DNA of 64,000 nt from Candidatus Arsenophonus triatominarum (GCF_001640365.1 NZ_LWMI01000016.1:372001-436000); one strand, 5' to 3'. Positions 44,469 to 55,174 are shown, numbered from the stretch's first letter. Notes: generated by a model not told the origin, from the sequence alone. Translations and numbers: made by a program.

Positions 44469-45146
44469 ATGAATATAAGCAATGTATTAACAAATCACAT
44501 TATCTCGTTTATGGGAAGACAGGTAGAAAGTTGGGGTATGAAAGATACTGAATCTCGTTTTATCTACGCTAATAAAACTGTCATTCTTGATTCTTGTTTG
44601 CCAATAAACTTCAATATTGAAGGAAAACTAGCTTCTGAATGTCCTGCTTCATGGAATGAATATGCAGATACATTCGATAAGTATGACCAAATAGCTCTGA
44701 AGTTAGCTAAGCCAATGCTTTATATTAGTACGTATACAACATGGAAGTATAAAGAGAATATATCGGAATCTTCTTTCATTAAACATATTCCCTATTACAA
44801 CCAGAATAAAATTACAGGGACTATATTTCATGCGAAAAAGATACACCCCCTATTAGTATCAAAATATTTTTTTAAACAACCGACCACTTTTTCTTTTTTA
44901 ACAAATCACCCACCGAATAATTCATTTACTACTGAAGAACTTAATGTGCTTTTTTTCGCGATGAAACTTATGAGTAATCAAGAAATCGCATTGCGTTTAG
45001 GTACCTATTCTTGTGTTGTAGAGCAAATAATACAACAGATATATAGAAAGATTGATATTTACTCACGAAAACAACTGAGAGATTATGGTATCGCTGAAGG
45101 CTTTGATAATTACATCCCGCCATTTTTACTAAAGGGATTGCTATAG
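44469..45146 (+). CDS. PAS-like sensor + LuxR-type HTH regulator
   Basis: 225 residues. The N-terminal part (VESWGMKDTESRFIYANKTV) is a PAS-4-like fold. The C-terminal part from about residue 155 (FTTEELNVLFFAMKLMSNQE, IALRLGTYSCVVEQIIQQIY) is a GerE/LuxR winged helix. Similar PAS-LuxR solos are frequent in Photorhabdus/Xenorhabdus-type bacteria. Ligand and targets are unknown, and there is no autoinducer synthase nearby. Lies alone, followed by a hairpin. Confidence 0.78.
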   Translation: MNISNVLTNHIISFMGRQVESWGMKDTESRFIYANKTVILDSCLPINFNIEGKLASECPASWNEYADTFDKYDQIALKLAKPMLYISTYTTWKYKENISESSFIKHIPYYNQNKITGTIFHAKKIHPLLVSKYFFKQPTTFSFLTNHPPNNSFTTEELNVLFFAMKLMSNQEIALRLGTYSCVVEQIIQQIYRKIDIYSRKQLRDYGIAEGFDNYIPPFLLKGLL

Positions 45147-45149
45147 TTG

Positions 45150-45169
45150 AAGGGGAGAAATCTCCCCTT
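45150..45169 (+). terminator. Hairpin after the LuxR-type gene
   Basis: 9-bp stem AAGGGGAGA/TCTCCCCTT, 4 bases past the stop, with only a short T-rich stretch after it. A second palindrome, GATCCCTTAAAGGGATC, lies at about 45328-45344. Confidence 0.6.
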
Positions 45170-45473
45170 TAGAATTTAATATTCTGATATTAAAATCAGT
45201 TCTTGTGACTGGTTGTGTTTTCCCTAGTATTGGAATGCATTTTTATTATTAGTGATAGAGTCAAAAAGCACATGGCTCTTTTTTAATTGTTAAAGCATTA
45301 TTATCTCAATCAAAAAACAGTAATAGATCCCTTAAAGGGATCATAAATTATTTCTCATCGTTGTCATTCCCTGTTTGTTTTCGATAACCGTACAATGCAA
45401 AAAGCACCAAACGCACATGAAATATTGTTAACAATCCGGTTAATGAATTTGTTTTAAATTTAGATTTAACCTG
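45170..45473. other. Gene-free stretch
   Basis: About 300 AT-rich bases. Apart from the 17-bp palindrome at about 45328, nothing is recognised. Confidence 0.45.
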
Positions 45474-45493
45474 AGTTCGGGATAAGAAATAAA
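45474..45493 (+). mobile_element. IS982 terminal repeat stub joined to ME-1
   Basis: ACCTGAGTTCGGGATAAG plus AAATAAA, running directly into ME-1 copy 14. The same joint occurs at 60014-60037. Confidence 0.75.
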
Positions 45494-45686
45494 CACGAGT
45501 TTCGAACCAATAAAAAAACGCTCTATTTTTCAGTTTAATTCAGCATAATATAGTAAATAGACAAAATCTTATAAATTAAAAGCAACTTATTGTAATTTAA
45601 ACAAATTTATACGTTTTAGTAACTTGCAAATTAACCATTGCTTTTAAGCCATTTCTGGAATTTTATATGCCTGTGCGAAACTCGTG
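45494..45686 (+). repeat. ME-1 copy 14
   Basis: 193 bp. Flanks ATAAA and GTAGA do not match. It removed the 5' part of phoR. Confidence 0.92.
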
Positions 45687-46084
45687 GTAGATAAAAAATT
45701 ACAAGTTTATGGTAACGAAGAGCAACTGAGAAGCGCCATTTCAAATCTTATCTATAATGCGATTAACCATACACCGGTTGAAACATCTATTCATATTGGT
45801 TAGCAACAGATTAAACAGGGAGCACTTTTTCTATTCACGATAATGGTCCGGTAATTGCTTCAGTGCATTTTACTCGGTTAACTGAACGTTTTTATCGAGC
45901 AGATAAACCGCGTTCACGTCGAATGAATGGGGGCGGTAGCGGATTGGGATTGGCAATTGTCAAACATGCATTAATACACCAGCATTCCCAATTAGATATT
46001 GAAAGTCAATTAGGTAAGGGGTCGGTGTTTAGTTTTATTTTACCGTCTAGTTTAATTGTAACAACAAAAAATGGCCAAAATTAA
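45687..46084 (+). pseudogene. phoR: Phosphate sensor kinase PhoR, C-terminal fragment
   Basis: Only the HATPase domain end remains: [20 protein letters not shown] (N box), an in-frame TAG after SIHIG, a frame change, then [33 protein letters not shown] (G box) and [12 protein letters not shown]. Residue order matches E. coli PhoR, and the next gene is brnQ as in E. coli. The phosphorylated His and membrane part are missing, so phosphate sensing by PhoR is lost unless another copy exists. Confidence 0.88.
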
Positions 46085-46292
46085 ATTTCATTTGCTGAAT
46101 TTTAGTTAAACAGATTTAACTAAATAATGCATTTGCATGAATAGATGTTAGTGTTGATTAAATCTTATACAAATCATGTAATGTATATTGAGTAAACACT
46201 AAAATCAATGACTAAATAAAAATTATTTCAGATTTTTATTCTGCTTTTTCGATTTACTATTGCCTTTTATCATTATATAAGTTTTACTTGTA

Positions 46293-46485
46293 CATGAGTT
46301 TCGCACAGGCATATAAAATTCCAGAAATGGCTTAAAAGCAATGGTTAATTTGCAAGTTACTAAAACGTATAAATTTGTTTAAATTACAATAAGTTGCTTT
46401 TAATTTATAAGATTTTGTCTATTTACTATATTATGCTGAATTAAACTGAAAAATAGAGCGTTTTTTTATTGGTGCGAAACTCGTG
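46293..46485 (-). repeat. ME-1 copy 15
   Basis: 193 bp with a perfect TTGTA duplication. The left end is mutated to CATGAG. Lies in the phoR-brnQ spacer. Confidence 0.94.
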
Positions 46486-46651
46486 TTGTAATCTGTTATT
46501 GGTGGATTTTTCTGCTTTTACTAAATTTATCAGGTTAATTAAATATTCTTATTGATTAAAAATCAGCAGAGATCAGCGTCAATAAGTAAGTGGTTTAGGT
46601 TTTGATTCTACTTAAGTTGAATTATAAATAACAACAAATTAACAAATAATT

Positions 46652-47962
46652 ATGGCATATCGTTTAACATCTAGAGATATTTTAGCGTTAGGGTTTATGG
46701 CCTTTGCGTTGTTTGCAGGGGCAGGAAATATTATTTTTCCTCCTATGGTTGGATTGCAAGCTGGTGAACAAGTATGGACAGCGGCAGCTGGATTTCTGCT
46801 AACAGGTGTCGGTTTGCCTGTTATTACAGTTATTGCGCTAGCAAAAGTAGGTGGTGGCATCGAACAGCTTAGTGCTCCAATTGGTAAATGTGCGGGGTTA
46901 TTGTTAGCTATTGTCGCCTATTTATCTGTTGGGCCATTATTTGCCACACCTCGTACTGCAACAGTTTCTTATGAAGTCGGAATTGCCCCACTAGTAGGAG
47001 GTGTTTCATCGATTTCATTGTTTATCTATAGCCTAGTTTATTTTGCTGTGGTGATAGCTATTTCACTCTATCCAGGACGACTACTCGATAGCGTAGGACA
47101 TATCTTAGCGCCAATAAAAATGATTGCATTGGCTGTTTTGGGCATTGCTGCGGTACTTTGGCCGGCGGGTGAACCCATTATATCAACGCCATCATATACT
47201 GAAATGGCATTTTCTAATGGTTTTATTAATGGTTATCTGACAATGGATACCTTGGGTGCAATGGTGTTTGGCATTGTTATTGTTAATGCTGCCCGTTCAC
47301 GTGGTGTCGAAAATTCTGCTCTTTTAACCCGTTATACCATGTGGGCTGGATTAATTGCCGGCGTGTTATTAACATTGGTTTATGTTTTACTGTTTAAACT
47401 GGGTGAGAATAGCGGCACCTTATTACCTAATGCCAGCAATGGTGCTGATGTTTTGCATGCCTATGTGCAACATACTTTTGGTAATTTTGGTAGCTTTTTT
47501 TTAGCGATACTCATTTTTGTTGCTTGTCTGGTAACTGCGGTTGGACTCACTTGTGCTTGTGCGGAATTTTTTGCGCTTTATGTGCCAATTTTTTATCGTA
47601 AATTAGTCTGGATACTTGGCATCTTTTCTATGGTGATCTCGAATTTAGGATTGAGTAAACTGATTGGATTTTCTATGCCTGTATTAATCGCGATTTATCC
47701 ACCATGTATTGTATTGATTTTAATGAGTTTTACCTTGAAATGGTGGAAGTGCCCATCCAGGGTAGTTGCGCCAACTATGTTGACCAGTCTAATCTTTGGC
47801 TTATTAGGTGCGATGAAATCTTCTGAGCTTTTGCAAGCATTTATTCCTGATATTGCGAAGAAATTACCACTTTATGTTCATGATTTAGCCTGGTTGGTAC
47901 CTTCATTAATCGTTTTAGTGATTTTTGCATTCTATGATCGTATTAGTACTAAACAACACTGA
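46652..47962 (+). CDS. brnQ: Branched-chain amino acid transporter BrnQ (LIV-II)
   Basis: Sodium-coupled uptake of Leu, Ile and Val across the inner membrane. 436 residues (E. coli 439) with about 12 hydrophobic helices. The N-terminus [20 protein letters not shown] and the [16 protein letters not shown] motif are diagnostic. Intact downstream of a destroyed phoR. Its promoter region now contains an ME-1 about 170 bases upstream. Confidence 0.95.
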   Translation: MAYRLTSRDILALGFMAFALFAGAGNIIFPPMVGLQAGEQVWTAAAGFLLTGVGLPVITVIALAKVGGGIEQLSAPIGKCAGLLLAIVAYLSVGPLFATPRTATVSYEVGIAPLVGGVSSISLFIYSLVYFAVVIAISLYPGRLLDSVGHILAPIKMIALAVLGIAAVLWPAGEPIISTPSYTEMAFSNGFINGYLTMDTLGAMVFGIVIVNAARSRGVENSALLTRYTMWAGLIAGVLLTLVYVLLFKLGENSGTLLPNASNGADVLHAYVQHTFGNFGSFFLAILIFVACLVTAVGLTCACAEFFALYVPIFYRKLVWILGIFSMVISNLGLSKLIGFSMPVLIAIYPPCIVLILMSFTLKWWKCPSRVVAPTMLTSLIFGLLGAMKSSELLQAFIPDIAKKLPLYVHDLAWLVPSLIVLVIFAFYDRISTKQH

Positions 47963-48216
47963 TATAAAGCGAGATACCTAAAGAGTGTTATTTAATCGGA
48001 AATAAACCCTAGCCTCCAATCAGCTAGATGTATAAGAAATTAATACCCGAAATGGTTACTCATTAACCTGCGCCATGATGAAATCCTTTTTATTTTCTTC
48101 TAAATTTTGCCAAAATTATGTTGAAGGTTGAGATAAGGAACGGAATAGATGGTTAAAAAACGATTAATTATTAATCAATTTTGAACAAAAGGATAGATCT
48201 ACCCTGTCGTGAGTTT
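47963..48216. other. Spacer between brnQ and the IS91 remnant
   Basis: No gene or clear terminator recognised. Confidence 0.4.
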
Positions 48217-49425
48217 TTATCGCCACCGCAAACAAGCCAGATCATGGTGACGTGCCATAAGTTCTTTACGATTCAATCCAAAATTCATTCCTGCGAAAAG
48301 TAATTTTTTCCCACATAAGAGACAAGCAAGTGGATCGACTTTAAAGACGTGTTGATACATGTTTCGCCAGGTGACTTTTTTAGCGGGTTTTTTATCTTGC
48401 TGGGCTAAAGGATAAACAACCTCCGTTAACATTTTTCGCATCCGTGCTGATGGACTTAAAAAGCCGTAATAGCGGATCATGTGAAACCATTTTTCTGGCA
48501 CATGAGACGCAAACTGGGTAATAAATTCATCGGATGTCATGATCAGGTCTTCCTGTTTTTTCGTGCGGTGGCTCTTATAGCGTAACGTGATGTTATCTTC
48601 GCCGTAAGCGACTGAGCGAGACAGGGGGTTTCTTTAGATAAAATCCGAGATAAAGGGTGACATGGGTAATATTGGAAAGAATATCAGAAAGATTAATATT
48701 CCACCCGCGCTTGTAGTGAGTGTTAAATAATTGATTCCATGATGCTTTACTTCTTCCTTCAGCTTTAAGCTCATCGGGAATGGTGAGCGTGTAATAATGT
48801 TTTCGCGATAAAAGCTGATATCCCGCCAGGTATTCTTTTTAGTCACCCCGCCGGCTGTGGTTGAAAAATGAATATGCGGATGCCATTTTGGTCTCGTCCC
48901 CAGGTATGGATGGCAGTGAAAACGCCCGGGGTGATATTGAGGTCACGGCAGATGGTTAATATCACATCAGCGGCTAATCGATTCATTTCACCGAGAAGCC
49001 AACGGTTGGCGCGAATAATAGGCCAATATTCACAAGGCATGGTAGAAGTGATGTGCTGCCAAGGAGCTTCGGGTAACCAAGCTAGCGTATTGTTAATCCA
49101 TTGTAGGCAAGCTTTGACGCCACAATGGGGGCAGCTTCGACTTTTGCAGGTAAATTTAACCCGTTTCTCAGAATTACATTGAAGGTTAGGGCAGCGCCAA
49201 ATTGACCACCCCATAAGCGAAGTGCCGCTTTACCATGGTTTCCATCACAACAGTGCAGACACTATCAGGGGGTTGGCAATTAAGCCAATTGAGCCAGCGT
49301 TGACCAAATTGAAAAACATGACTAAAACGCGGTGACATAAAAGGGACCAAAAGATTGAGACAATAGGTATCGGGTTATACCAGTACTAACAAGTAATGAC
49401 AAGTCGTCGCCATAGGCGACCATCT
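48217..49425 (-). mobile_element. IS91-family transposase remnant
   Basis: Rolling-circle (HUH/Y2) transposase debris. The zinc-binding N-terminal region reads RVKFTCKSRSCPHCGVKACL and TSTMPCEYWPIIRANRWLLG (49214-48843). The frame breaks near 48840, 48640 and 48545. The C-terminal part is FASHVPEKWFHMIRYYGFLS and VDPLACLLCGKKLLFAGMNF (48540-48217). No ends are identifiable and it is not functional. Confidence 0.8.
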
Positions 49426-49430
49426 TGGTT

Positions 49431-49623
49431 CACGAGTTTCGCACCAATAAAAAAACGCTTTATTTTTAAGTTTAATTCAGCATAATATAGTAAATAGACA
49501 AAATCTTATAAATTAAAAGCAACTTATTGTAATTTAAACAAATTTATACGTTTTAGTAACTTGCAAATTAACCATTGCTTTTAAGCCATTTCTGGAATTT
49601 TATATGCCTGTGCGAAACTCGTG
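49431..49623 (+). repeat. ME-1 copy 16
   Basis: 193 bp. TGGTT/TTGTT flanks agree in four of five bases. Confidence 0.92.
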
Positions 49624-50351
49624 TTGTTTTCATTAATGGCGCTCTTTTTTCTGACACGAGTTTTGCACAAAACTAATTTGGGTACGCTAATAAAACACGG
49701 ATGTTCTCAGTAATAGCATTTTTGATTACGTCCCAATTTTGTTGATAAAGGATTATTTTTTCAGATATATGACGTTTATGTTGTTCAAACCACGCAGAAA
49801 CAGCGAGAAAAATATGATTTCTTTGCGCTCGGCTCGTGCGAGCCTGACAGCGTTCAATACCACAATTTTGTTTAACTTCTCGCTGATAAACTTCAACAGA
49901 CCAACGGGCATCCATGATAGATTTGACGTATTGACGGGTGGGATTGTCTTTGTTTGTTACTCTGTAATCAATACGGCCGTTTTTGGCTGTAAATTTGAAA
50001 ACTGTCACCCAACCGTAGCCTCGTAAGTGTATTGGAGTTCCTTCTTCTGAGATGTCTAACTTGTTCAGTTGTTTGTTATGGTTAACAATCCTGTTTTTCC
50101 TTAGCGTGGTTATCCAGACCCAACCATGAGAGCGAATTGATTTCAGATTATCCAGACTAGAATACCAGGCATCCATCACTACCGCTTCTGGTATGATCCC
50201 TCTTTTTTTAGCAAGAGCGAGCATTTCGGAAAAGTGCGTGTTTTTTGTTTTTCCATCAGAATCTTTATCATAAATACGATAATCAATAGGAATTGAGTCA
50301 ACAGTTGTTAGATTATGCCAAAGTAAATTAACTAAACCTATGCCAGCAATA

Positions 50352-51232
50352 TAGCTAGGCGACTTAATTTTGATTACAGCATATGTATTAAAAACAGGTC
50401 ATCGATAGTGCATCCTGTTTCCATCTTTTTACGTTTAGCTTGAGACCATTTATGTTCTATAGGATTTAAATCTGGTGAATACACAGGCAAATATTCTATC
50501 TGGTGTCCTGCGTTTATAATTGCCTGTTCAATATTCTTACCTTTGTGAAAGCTAGCGTTGTCCATAAAAATAACAGAATTTTCAGGAAGTTCTGGGAGCA
50601 ATATTTTTGTGATCCAAACATAAAAAACATCACGGTTAATATTGCAATCAAATAATCCGATAGCAAAAAGGGTTGTTCCCAATAAAGCGCCAATAACATT
50701 TGTTCTTCCCTTAGCACCCCAGTTTTTCAGGCCAAAACAACGGTGACCTTTTGGGGAATAGCCGTGAGTTCGTGGAGTGTCATGTGAAAAACCACTTTCA
50801 TCAATAAAAACAACAGATTTATCTTTTTTTTCATACTGTTGTCTTTTTTGCTGATGTGCCAGCCTGTCGCTTTCGTTGGTTTTTGGATGGAATAGAGTTT
50901 TTTTTATAGGTTAATCCCAGCTTTTTAAGGGATTGCCAAATAGTCTTTTTACAAACACCGAATCGCTCTGCCCGTTCCTTTTGGTAAGCATCTGGATACT
51001 GTTCCACATCTTTTGCTAAAGCATTTTTATCGAGCTTCCTCTTACGTGGCGTTGAATTTTTTGGCTCTGGTCGTTTAAGCCAACGTACTAAAGACGCTTT
51101 TCCAATACGGAATTGTTTCGCAGTTTCTCGAATTGTTAAACCTTCGGCTTTCCTTACAGATATTACTTTACGTCGAAAATCAATTGTATAACTCATAACA
51201 CACCTTGTAATCAAAATTAAGTCGCCTAGCTA
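50352..51232 (-). mobile_element. IS-B copy 7
   Basis: 881 bp inside IS-A copy 7, TA duplicated; reading GCCAGCAATAACATC is restored by its removal. Confidence 0.95.
50374..51196 (-). CDS. IS630-family transposase (IS-B copy 7)
   Basis: ORFA 51196-50831 and ORFB ending at 50374, protein identical to copy 2. Confidence 0.86.
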
Positions 51233-51302
51233 TAACATCATGTTCATTACCTAAATATTGATAATGGACCATCTCTATTTTTTTACTACGTGTTTTGGCA
51301 AT

Positions 51303-52339
51303 AAGCGTGTTGCTTAATAGTGAAATAAGGGTATTTCGGTGATTGAAGTAAATTTTAGGCTGTTCTGAGATGGAAATTCCAAAGACCGGCACTAAGGAGT
51401 AAAAAGGTATCATCAATAAAGGGTCTACGATTCCGTAAAATTTGGGTCATACAACCGAGGCGCTTGATACCCGCGATGGCGTGTTCAACCGTAATACGGA
51501 TGCCCGAGATTATTTTATTTTCTTGTTTTTGTTCAGGCGATAAAGGTCTTTTTCGAGTTCCTTTTTTTGGGATTTGTGTATTAGGATGCTGTTTATCTAT
51601 ACCTTGAAAACCGGTATCGGCCCAGATGGTTACCTCAGGGGGAATATGGCGAATTATATCGACTTTATCGAGTAAGCGTTTATCGTGACGGCGCCCATTT
51701 TTGATCATGGGGATAAATCCAATTTTCCTCGTTTCGTCAGTCATAATAAGCCCTTTTCGAGTGGTCTGTCTTTTCTTTCCCGAATACATTTTTTTTCGCC
51801 GACGCAGATTCTTAGGCTTTTGGACAGGTCGCTCTGTCCCATCAATAAAGACGTCTTTAACTCCAGGAAAGGCGCGAAAAAATTCCTCAGCAGAGCGAAT
51901 TTGACGAGCGGGCAAAACACATTCTCGCCCCAAGGTCATCTCTAAAACCGGCAATAATATTTTTACCCAGCGACATACCCGTGTTCTATCTAAACCAAAA
52001 AGAAGTCCTTGCAAATCATAGGTCGGATAACATTTTAAATACAATAAAATAAAAAGCAGTTTATCTAATGGGGTTGGGATAAATCCTTTCTGCCCTGCAC
52101 CCATCTGCCGCTCGTGATCTTTTCGATTCTTTTTCCGATAAATCAAATAACAAGCTGAAAATTCAGCGGCTAAATTTTTCAATTCTTCGACTGATAATCC
52201 AATGATTGCTTTACATAAACGATTATCTCGTAACAACCGCTCTTTGTTGATCATTTCAAACCGTTATTTTCTAAGTTAAACCTCTTTTTATTGTCTATAG
52301 CGTGACAAAAAATGCAAGTCTCTATTCAGCAACTATTTT
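51303..52339 (-). mobile_element. IS-C copy 2
   Basis: 1037 bp inside IS-A copy 7, flanked by AAT duplications (51300-51302 and 52340-52342). Confidence 0.94.
51355..52254 (-). CDS. IS5-family transposase (IS-C copy 2)
   Basis: 299 residues, identical to the protein at 35929-36828. Confidence 0.93.
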   Translation of the reverse strand: MINKERLLRDNRLCKAIIGLSVEELKNLAAEFSACYLIYRKKNRKDHERQMGAGQKGFIPTPLDKLLFILLYLKCYPTYDLQGLLFGLDRTRVCRWVKILLPVLEMTLGRECVLPARQIRSAEEFFRAFPGVKDVFIDGTERPVQKPKNLRRRKKMYSGKKRQTTRKGLIMTDETRKIGFIPMIKNGRRHDKRLLDKVDIIRHIPPEVTIWADTGFQGIDKQHPNTQIPKKGTRKRPLSPEQKQENKIISGIRITVEHAIAGIKRLGCMTQILRNRRPFIDDTFLLLSAGLWNFHLRTA

Positions 52340-52605
52340 AATCAATCTATCATCGGTAATTAGTACCCAAGGGCTTTTTTTGTCTATAGAAGGTTGAACT
52401 AATCGCCATAAGTCTTTAGGTCGAAAACATCTACTTTTTAGCCATCGGCTAACAGTGTTATGAGATAAAGGCGATGGGCTTACTTCTGATAACGCCAAAC
52501 CAGAGTATCTTACACTGCTTACTTGTAAGAATGTTTTATAGATATTTTTAATGCATGGATAACCGGACAAAATATGAACACCCTAATTTTTTCTTGTTTT
52601 TAAAT

Positions 52606-53217
52606 TTATACTTCTTTTTTGGAGATTGCGAAACTCGTGTCTGATAGAGTTTCGGCAAAAGCGATCATTGCTGGATAAAGTTGCCAAAAAAAAGCAGAAA
52701 AATCGTGGTAATGCAGAATAAAATCATCAAAGGAGCCGATTAAATTAACCAGTTTAGGACGTCTGCGCGCCATGCTGTTTAATACATTATTAATATATTC
52801 AGGTTCTGCATAATGGATCAGCCAGTTTTGTGACCATAAATACTCATTTAATTCTTGAAATTTTTCTGGGGTATAATATAGGTTTGGTTCAATTTGTTGG
52901 CGAGCATAATGAACAAATTGGGGTAGAGTCTGTTTTGCTTCGATTTGATCCCAATATAAAGCGAGAAAATGATCCCAAACTAAATCGAGAGTGATCGCTG
53001 AGACTCGGCGGTATGGCGGTCGAAAAAGTTGCTTCGCATTAATCACAATGGGGTGCTGATCGGTGAATTTATCTACCTGACGATGCATTCTGATCCCGGC
53101 CACAACATCTGGTGAATACAAGCCTTCAGGATCACCGCGAACGAAATCCGCCATTAAATTTCCTAATAAGGAACTTTGTGCTCGTTGAGCTAAATGTAAG
53201 TGTGCAAGAAAATTCAT
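52606..53217 (-). CDS. acpH: ACP phosphodiesterase AcpH, C-terminus altered by IS-A
   Basis: Removes the 4'-phosphopantetheine arm from acyl carrier protein. The current frame has 203 residues, beginning MNFLAHLHLAQRAQSSLLGN with the GNLMADFVRGDPE metal/HD-type motif and RMHRQVDKFTDQHP. IS-A inserted after FAETLS, so the last residues are now DTSFAISKKEV from the element end. The displaced native end (SEKRAPLMKT) is at 49624-49654. Divergent from queA as in E. coli. Most of the domain is present, so activity may survive. Confidence 0.88.
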   Translation of the reverse strand: MNFLAHLHLAQRAQSSLLGNLMADFVRGDPEGLYSPDVVAGIRMHRQVDKFTDQHPIVINAKQLFRPPYRRVSAITLDLVWDHFLALYWDQIEAKQTLPQFVHYARQQIEPNLYYTPEKFQELNEYLWSQNWLIHYAEPEYINNVLNSMARRRPKLVNLIGSFDDFILHYHDFSAFFWQLYPAMIAFAETLSDTSFAISKKEV

Positions 53218-53280
53218 AGTGTCATTATAAGTGAATTTTTAATTTTCGTGATACTTATTATGTTGCACTGTTTTTATCGC

Positions 53281-53297
53281 CGCACTAGACTAGTGCG
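53281..53297. promoter_or_regulatory. Perfect 17-bp palindrome in the acpH/queA spacer
   Basis: CGCACTAG A CTAGTGCG, 28 bases before the queA start in the divergent spacer. It could be an operator or a small hairpin. No known regulator recognised. Confidence 0.45.
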
Positions 53298-53324
53298 CTT
53301 GTTTTGATCAAATAGTGTAAAGAA

Positions 53325-54395
53325 ATGCGTGTCTCTGATTTTGCTTTTAAATTACCTGATGAGTTAATAGCCCATTATCCCTTAGCCAAACGTAGTCATT
53401 GCCGGCTACTTTCTTTAAACGGTTCAACAGGTGAACTGGCACATGGTATATTTACTGATATTGTTGATAAATTAGAATTAGGTGATTTGCTGGTTTTCAA
53501 TAATACTCAGGTTATACCGGCTCGTCTTTATGGTCGTAAAATGTCTGGCGGCAAAATTGAAGTATTGATTGAGCGCATATTGGGAAGTCATCGGGTGTTG
53601 GCGCATATTCGTGCTTCTAAAGCACCCAAGGTGGGAACTGAATTATTATTAGGTGATGATGAAAGTGTCAAAGCCATTATGTTGGCAAGACACGATACGC
53701 TATTTGAAATTGATTTTCAGGATAAGCGAGATGTGTTAGCTATTTTAAATGATATTGGTCATATGCCATTACCACCTTACATTGACCGCCCTGATGAAGA
53801 GGTTGATAGAACACTTTATCAAACGGTTTATGGCCAACGGCCTGGTGCCGTTGCTGCGCCGACGGCAGGATTACATGTTGATGAATCATTACTAGCGGCG
53901 CTGCGGCAAAAAGGGGTAGCAATGGCGTTTGTGACGCTACATGTTGGTGCCGGCACATTTCAACCTGTGCGGGTTGAAAATGTTGCTGAACATACCATGC
54001 ATGCAGAATATGTTGAAGTATCGCAACAGGCTGTTGATGCAATATTGGCGTGTAAAGCGAGAGGTAAACGGGTTATTGCGGTTGGCACAACTTCGATTCG
54101 ATCATTAGAAAGCGCGGCTTGTGCGTGTAAAGAAGGTATCATTGCCCCCTTTTTTGATGATACTCGAATTTTTATTTACCCAGGCTTTCATTTTCAAATT
54201 GTTGATGCATTAATTACTAATTTCCATTTACCTGAGTCTACATTGATTATGTTGGTATCTGCTTTTGCTGGTTATCAAAATACGATGAATGCTTATCAAA
54301 AAGCAATCGCAGAAAAGTACCGTTTTTTTAGTTATGGTGATGCCATGTTTATCACGCACAATCCTAAAGCAGAGAGTGAAAAAGTGGCTAACTAG
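53325..54395 (+). CDS. queA: S-adenosylmethionine:tRNA ribosyltransferase-isomerase
   Basis: Queuosine pathway: transfers the ribosyl group of SAM to preQ1 in tRNA. 356 residues, exactly the E. coli length. Motifs [32 protein letters not shown] and [14 protein letters not shown] are present. Normally followed by tgt, which here is replaced by IS debris. Confidence 0.96.
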   Translation: MRVSDFAFKLPDELIAHYPLAKRSHCRLLSLNGSTGELAHGIFTDIVDKLELGDLLVFNNTQVIPARLYGRKMSGGKIEVLIERILGSHRVLAHIRASKAPKVGTELLLGDDESVKAIMLARHDTLFEIDFQDKRDVLAILNDIGHMPLPPYIDRPDEEVDRTLYQTVYGQRPGAVAAPTAGLHVDESLLAALRQKGVAMAFVTLHVGAGTFQPVRVENVAEHTMHAEYVEVSQQAVDAILACKARGKRVIAVGTTSIRSLESAACACKEGIIAPFFDDTRIFIYPGFHFQIVDALITNFHLPESTLIMLVSAFAGYQNTMNAYQKAIAEKYRFFSYGDAMFITHNPKAESEKVAN

Positions 54396-54412
54396 TTGTT
54401 AACTATTAAATT

Positions 54413-54673
54413 AACCTGAGTTCGGGATAAGCATTATCAATTATGCTTGAAGATATGTTCCTGCCACCGGTATCTTTGGTTTAGATGGAATTAAACAATA
54501 TGCAACCAGCCCTGCTAATAAATTCACTACAAAGTTAGCAGGAGAGCGGTGCCGCGTATGCTCTATCTGACAAAGATTTTTTAACTCATCAAATACCGTT
54601 TCAATGACAGAACGATGACGCAAGATGACTTTGTCGAAACAAGCCTGTTCAACAGGCTTCATTTTCTTCTTGA
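54413..54673 (-). mobile_element. IS982-family 3' fragment
   Basis: Right terminal repeat ACCTGAGTTCGGGATAAG at 54414. The last ~73 codons of the transposase (RHRSVIETVFDELKNLCQIE, ending AGTYLQA) are at 54662-54441. Truncated by ME-1 copy 17. It complements in content the 5' part at 25528-26218. Confidence 0.87.
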
Positions 54674-54867
54674 CACGAGTTTCGCACCAATAAAAAACGC
54701 TCTATTTTTAAGTTTAATTCAGCATAATAGTATAAATAGACAAAATCTCATAAATTAAAAGCAACTTATTGTAATTTAAACAAATTTATACGTTTTAGTA
54801 ACTTGCAAATTAACCATTGCTTTTATAAGCCATTTCTGGAATTTTATATGCCTGTGCGAAACTCGTG
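54674..54867 (+). repeat. ME-1 copy 17
   Basis: 194 bp with a small internal duplication (TTTTATAAGCC). Flanks CTTGA and GATTA do not match. Confidence 0.92.
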
Positions 54868-55132
54868 GATTAATTAAAGCATCTATCCCACCATCGTTAA
54901 CAAGTTCCTGGTAGCGATAAAACGTATCTCGGGATACCCCCATAATCTTACAGGCTTTTGAGACGTTATTAAGCTCTTCAGCGAGGTTAAGTAACCCGAC
55001 TTTATGTTTGATGATAGGATTATTTGTTTGATACATAGAATTACCTTTTATTTAATTATCTAATGATGTTAATTAAAACCGGTAACGCTCTTTTTTAAAT
55101 CAGAATTGTCGGATTAAGTTAAGACTAATACA
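54868..55132 (-). mobile_element. IS481-family 5' fragment
   Basis: Encodes the N-terminal HTH of the transposase (MYQTNNPIIKHKVGLLNLAE, then ACKIMGVSRDTFYRYQELV) from 55036 down to ME-1 copy 17. Upstream is the element's left end (AGTCTTAACTTAATCCGACA read toward the gene), an imperfect match to the right end. Confidence 0.85.
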
Positions 55133-55174
55133 TTTTAATACATATGCTGTAATCAAAATTAAGTCGCCTAGCTA
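55133..55174 (+). mobile_element. IS-B 3' terminal fragment
   Basis: Last ~42 bases of IS-B ending GTCGCCTAGCTA, without the rest of the element. Confidence 0.88.

Larger units (their letters stand above)
49673..52570 (-). pseudogene. IS-A copy 7 transposase, split by two insertions, A7 at the frameshift site
   Basis: Pieces: 52570-52345 (MSGYPCIKNIYKTFLQVS...), 51300-51233 (KTRSKKIEMVHYQYLGNEH) and 50349-49673 (WYSSLDNLKSIRSHGWVWIT to VLLAYPN). The run that is A6 in other copies is A7 here, so N- and C-terminal parts share one frame across it. Confidence 0.85.
49655..52639 (-). mobile_element. IS-A copy 7, complete but carrying IS-B and IS-C inside it
   Basis: Ends CACGAGTTTTGCAC (49655) and GCGAAACTCGTG (to 52639), flanked by a perfect TCTGA duplication in the 3' end of acpH. 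Removing IS-B copy 7 with one TA and IS-C copy 2 with one AAT leaves 1062 bp, matching copies 2 and 3. This is the cleanest evidence for the size and 5-bp duplication of IS-A. Confidence 0.93.

Noticed and set aside
45328..45344. GATCCCTTAAAGGGATC palindrome as an operator
   Set aside because: Isolated in a gene-free region with no adjacent start; could equally be chance or a decayed terminator.
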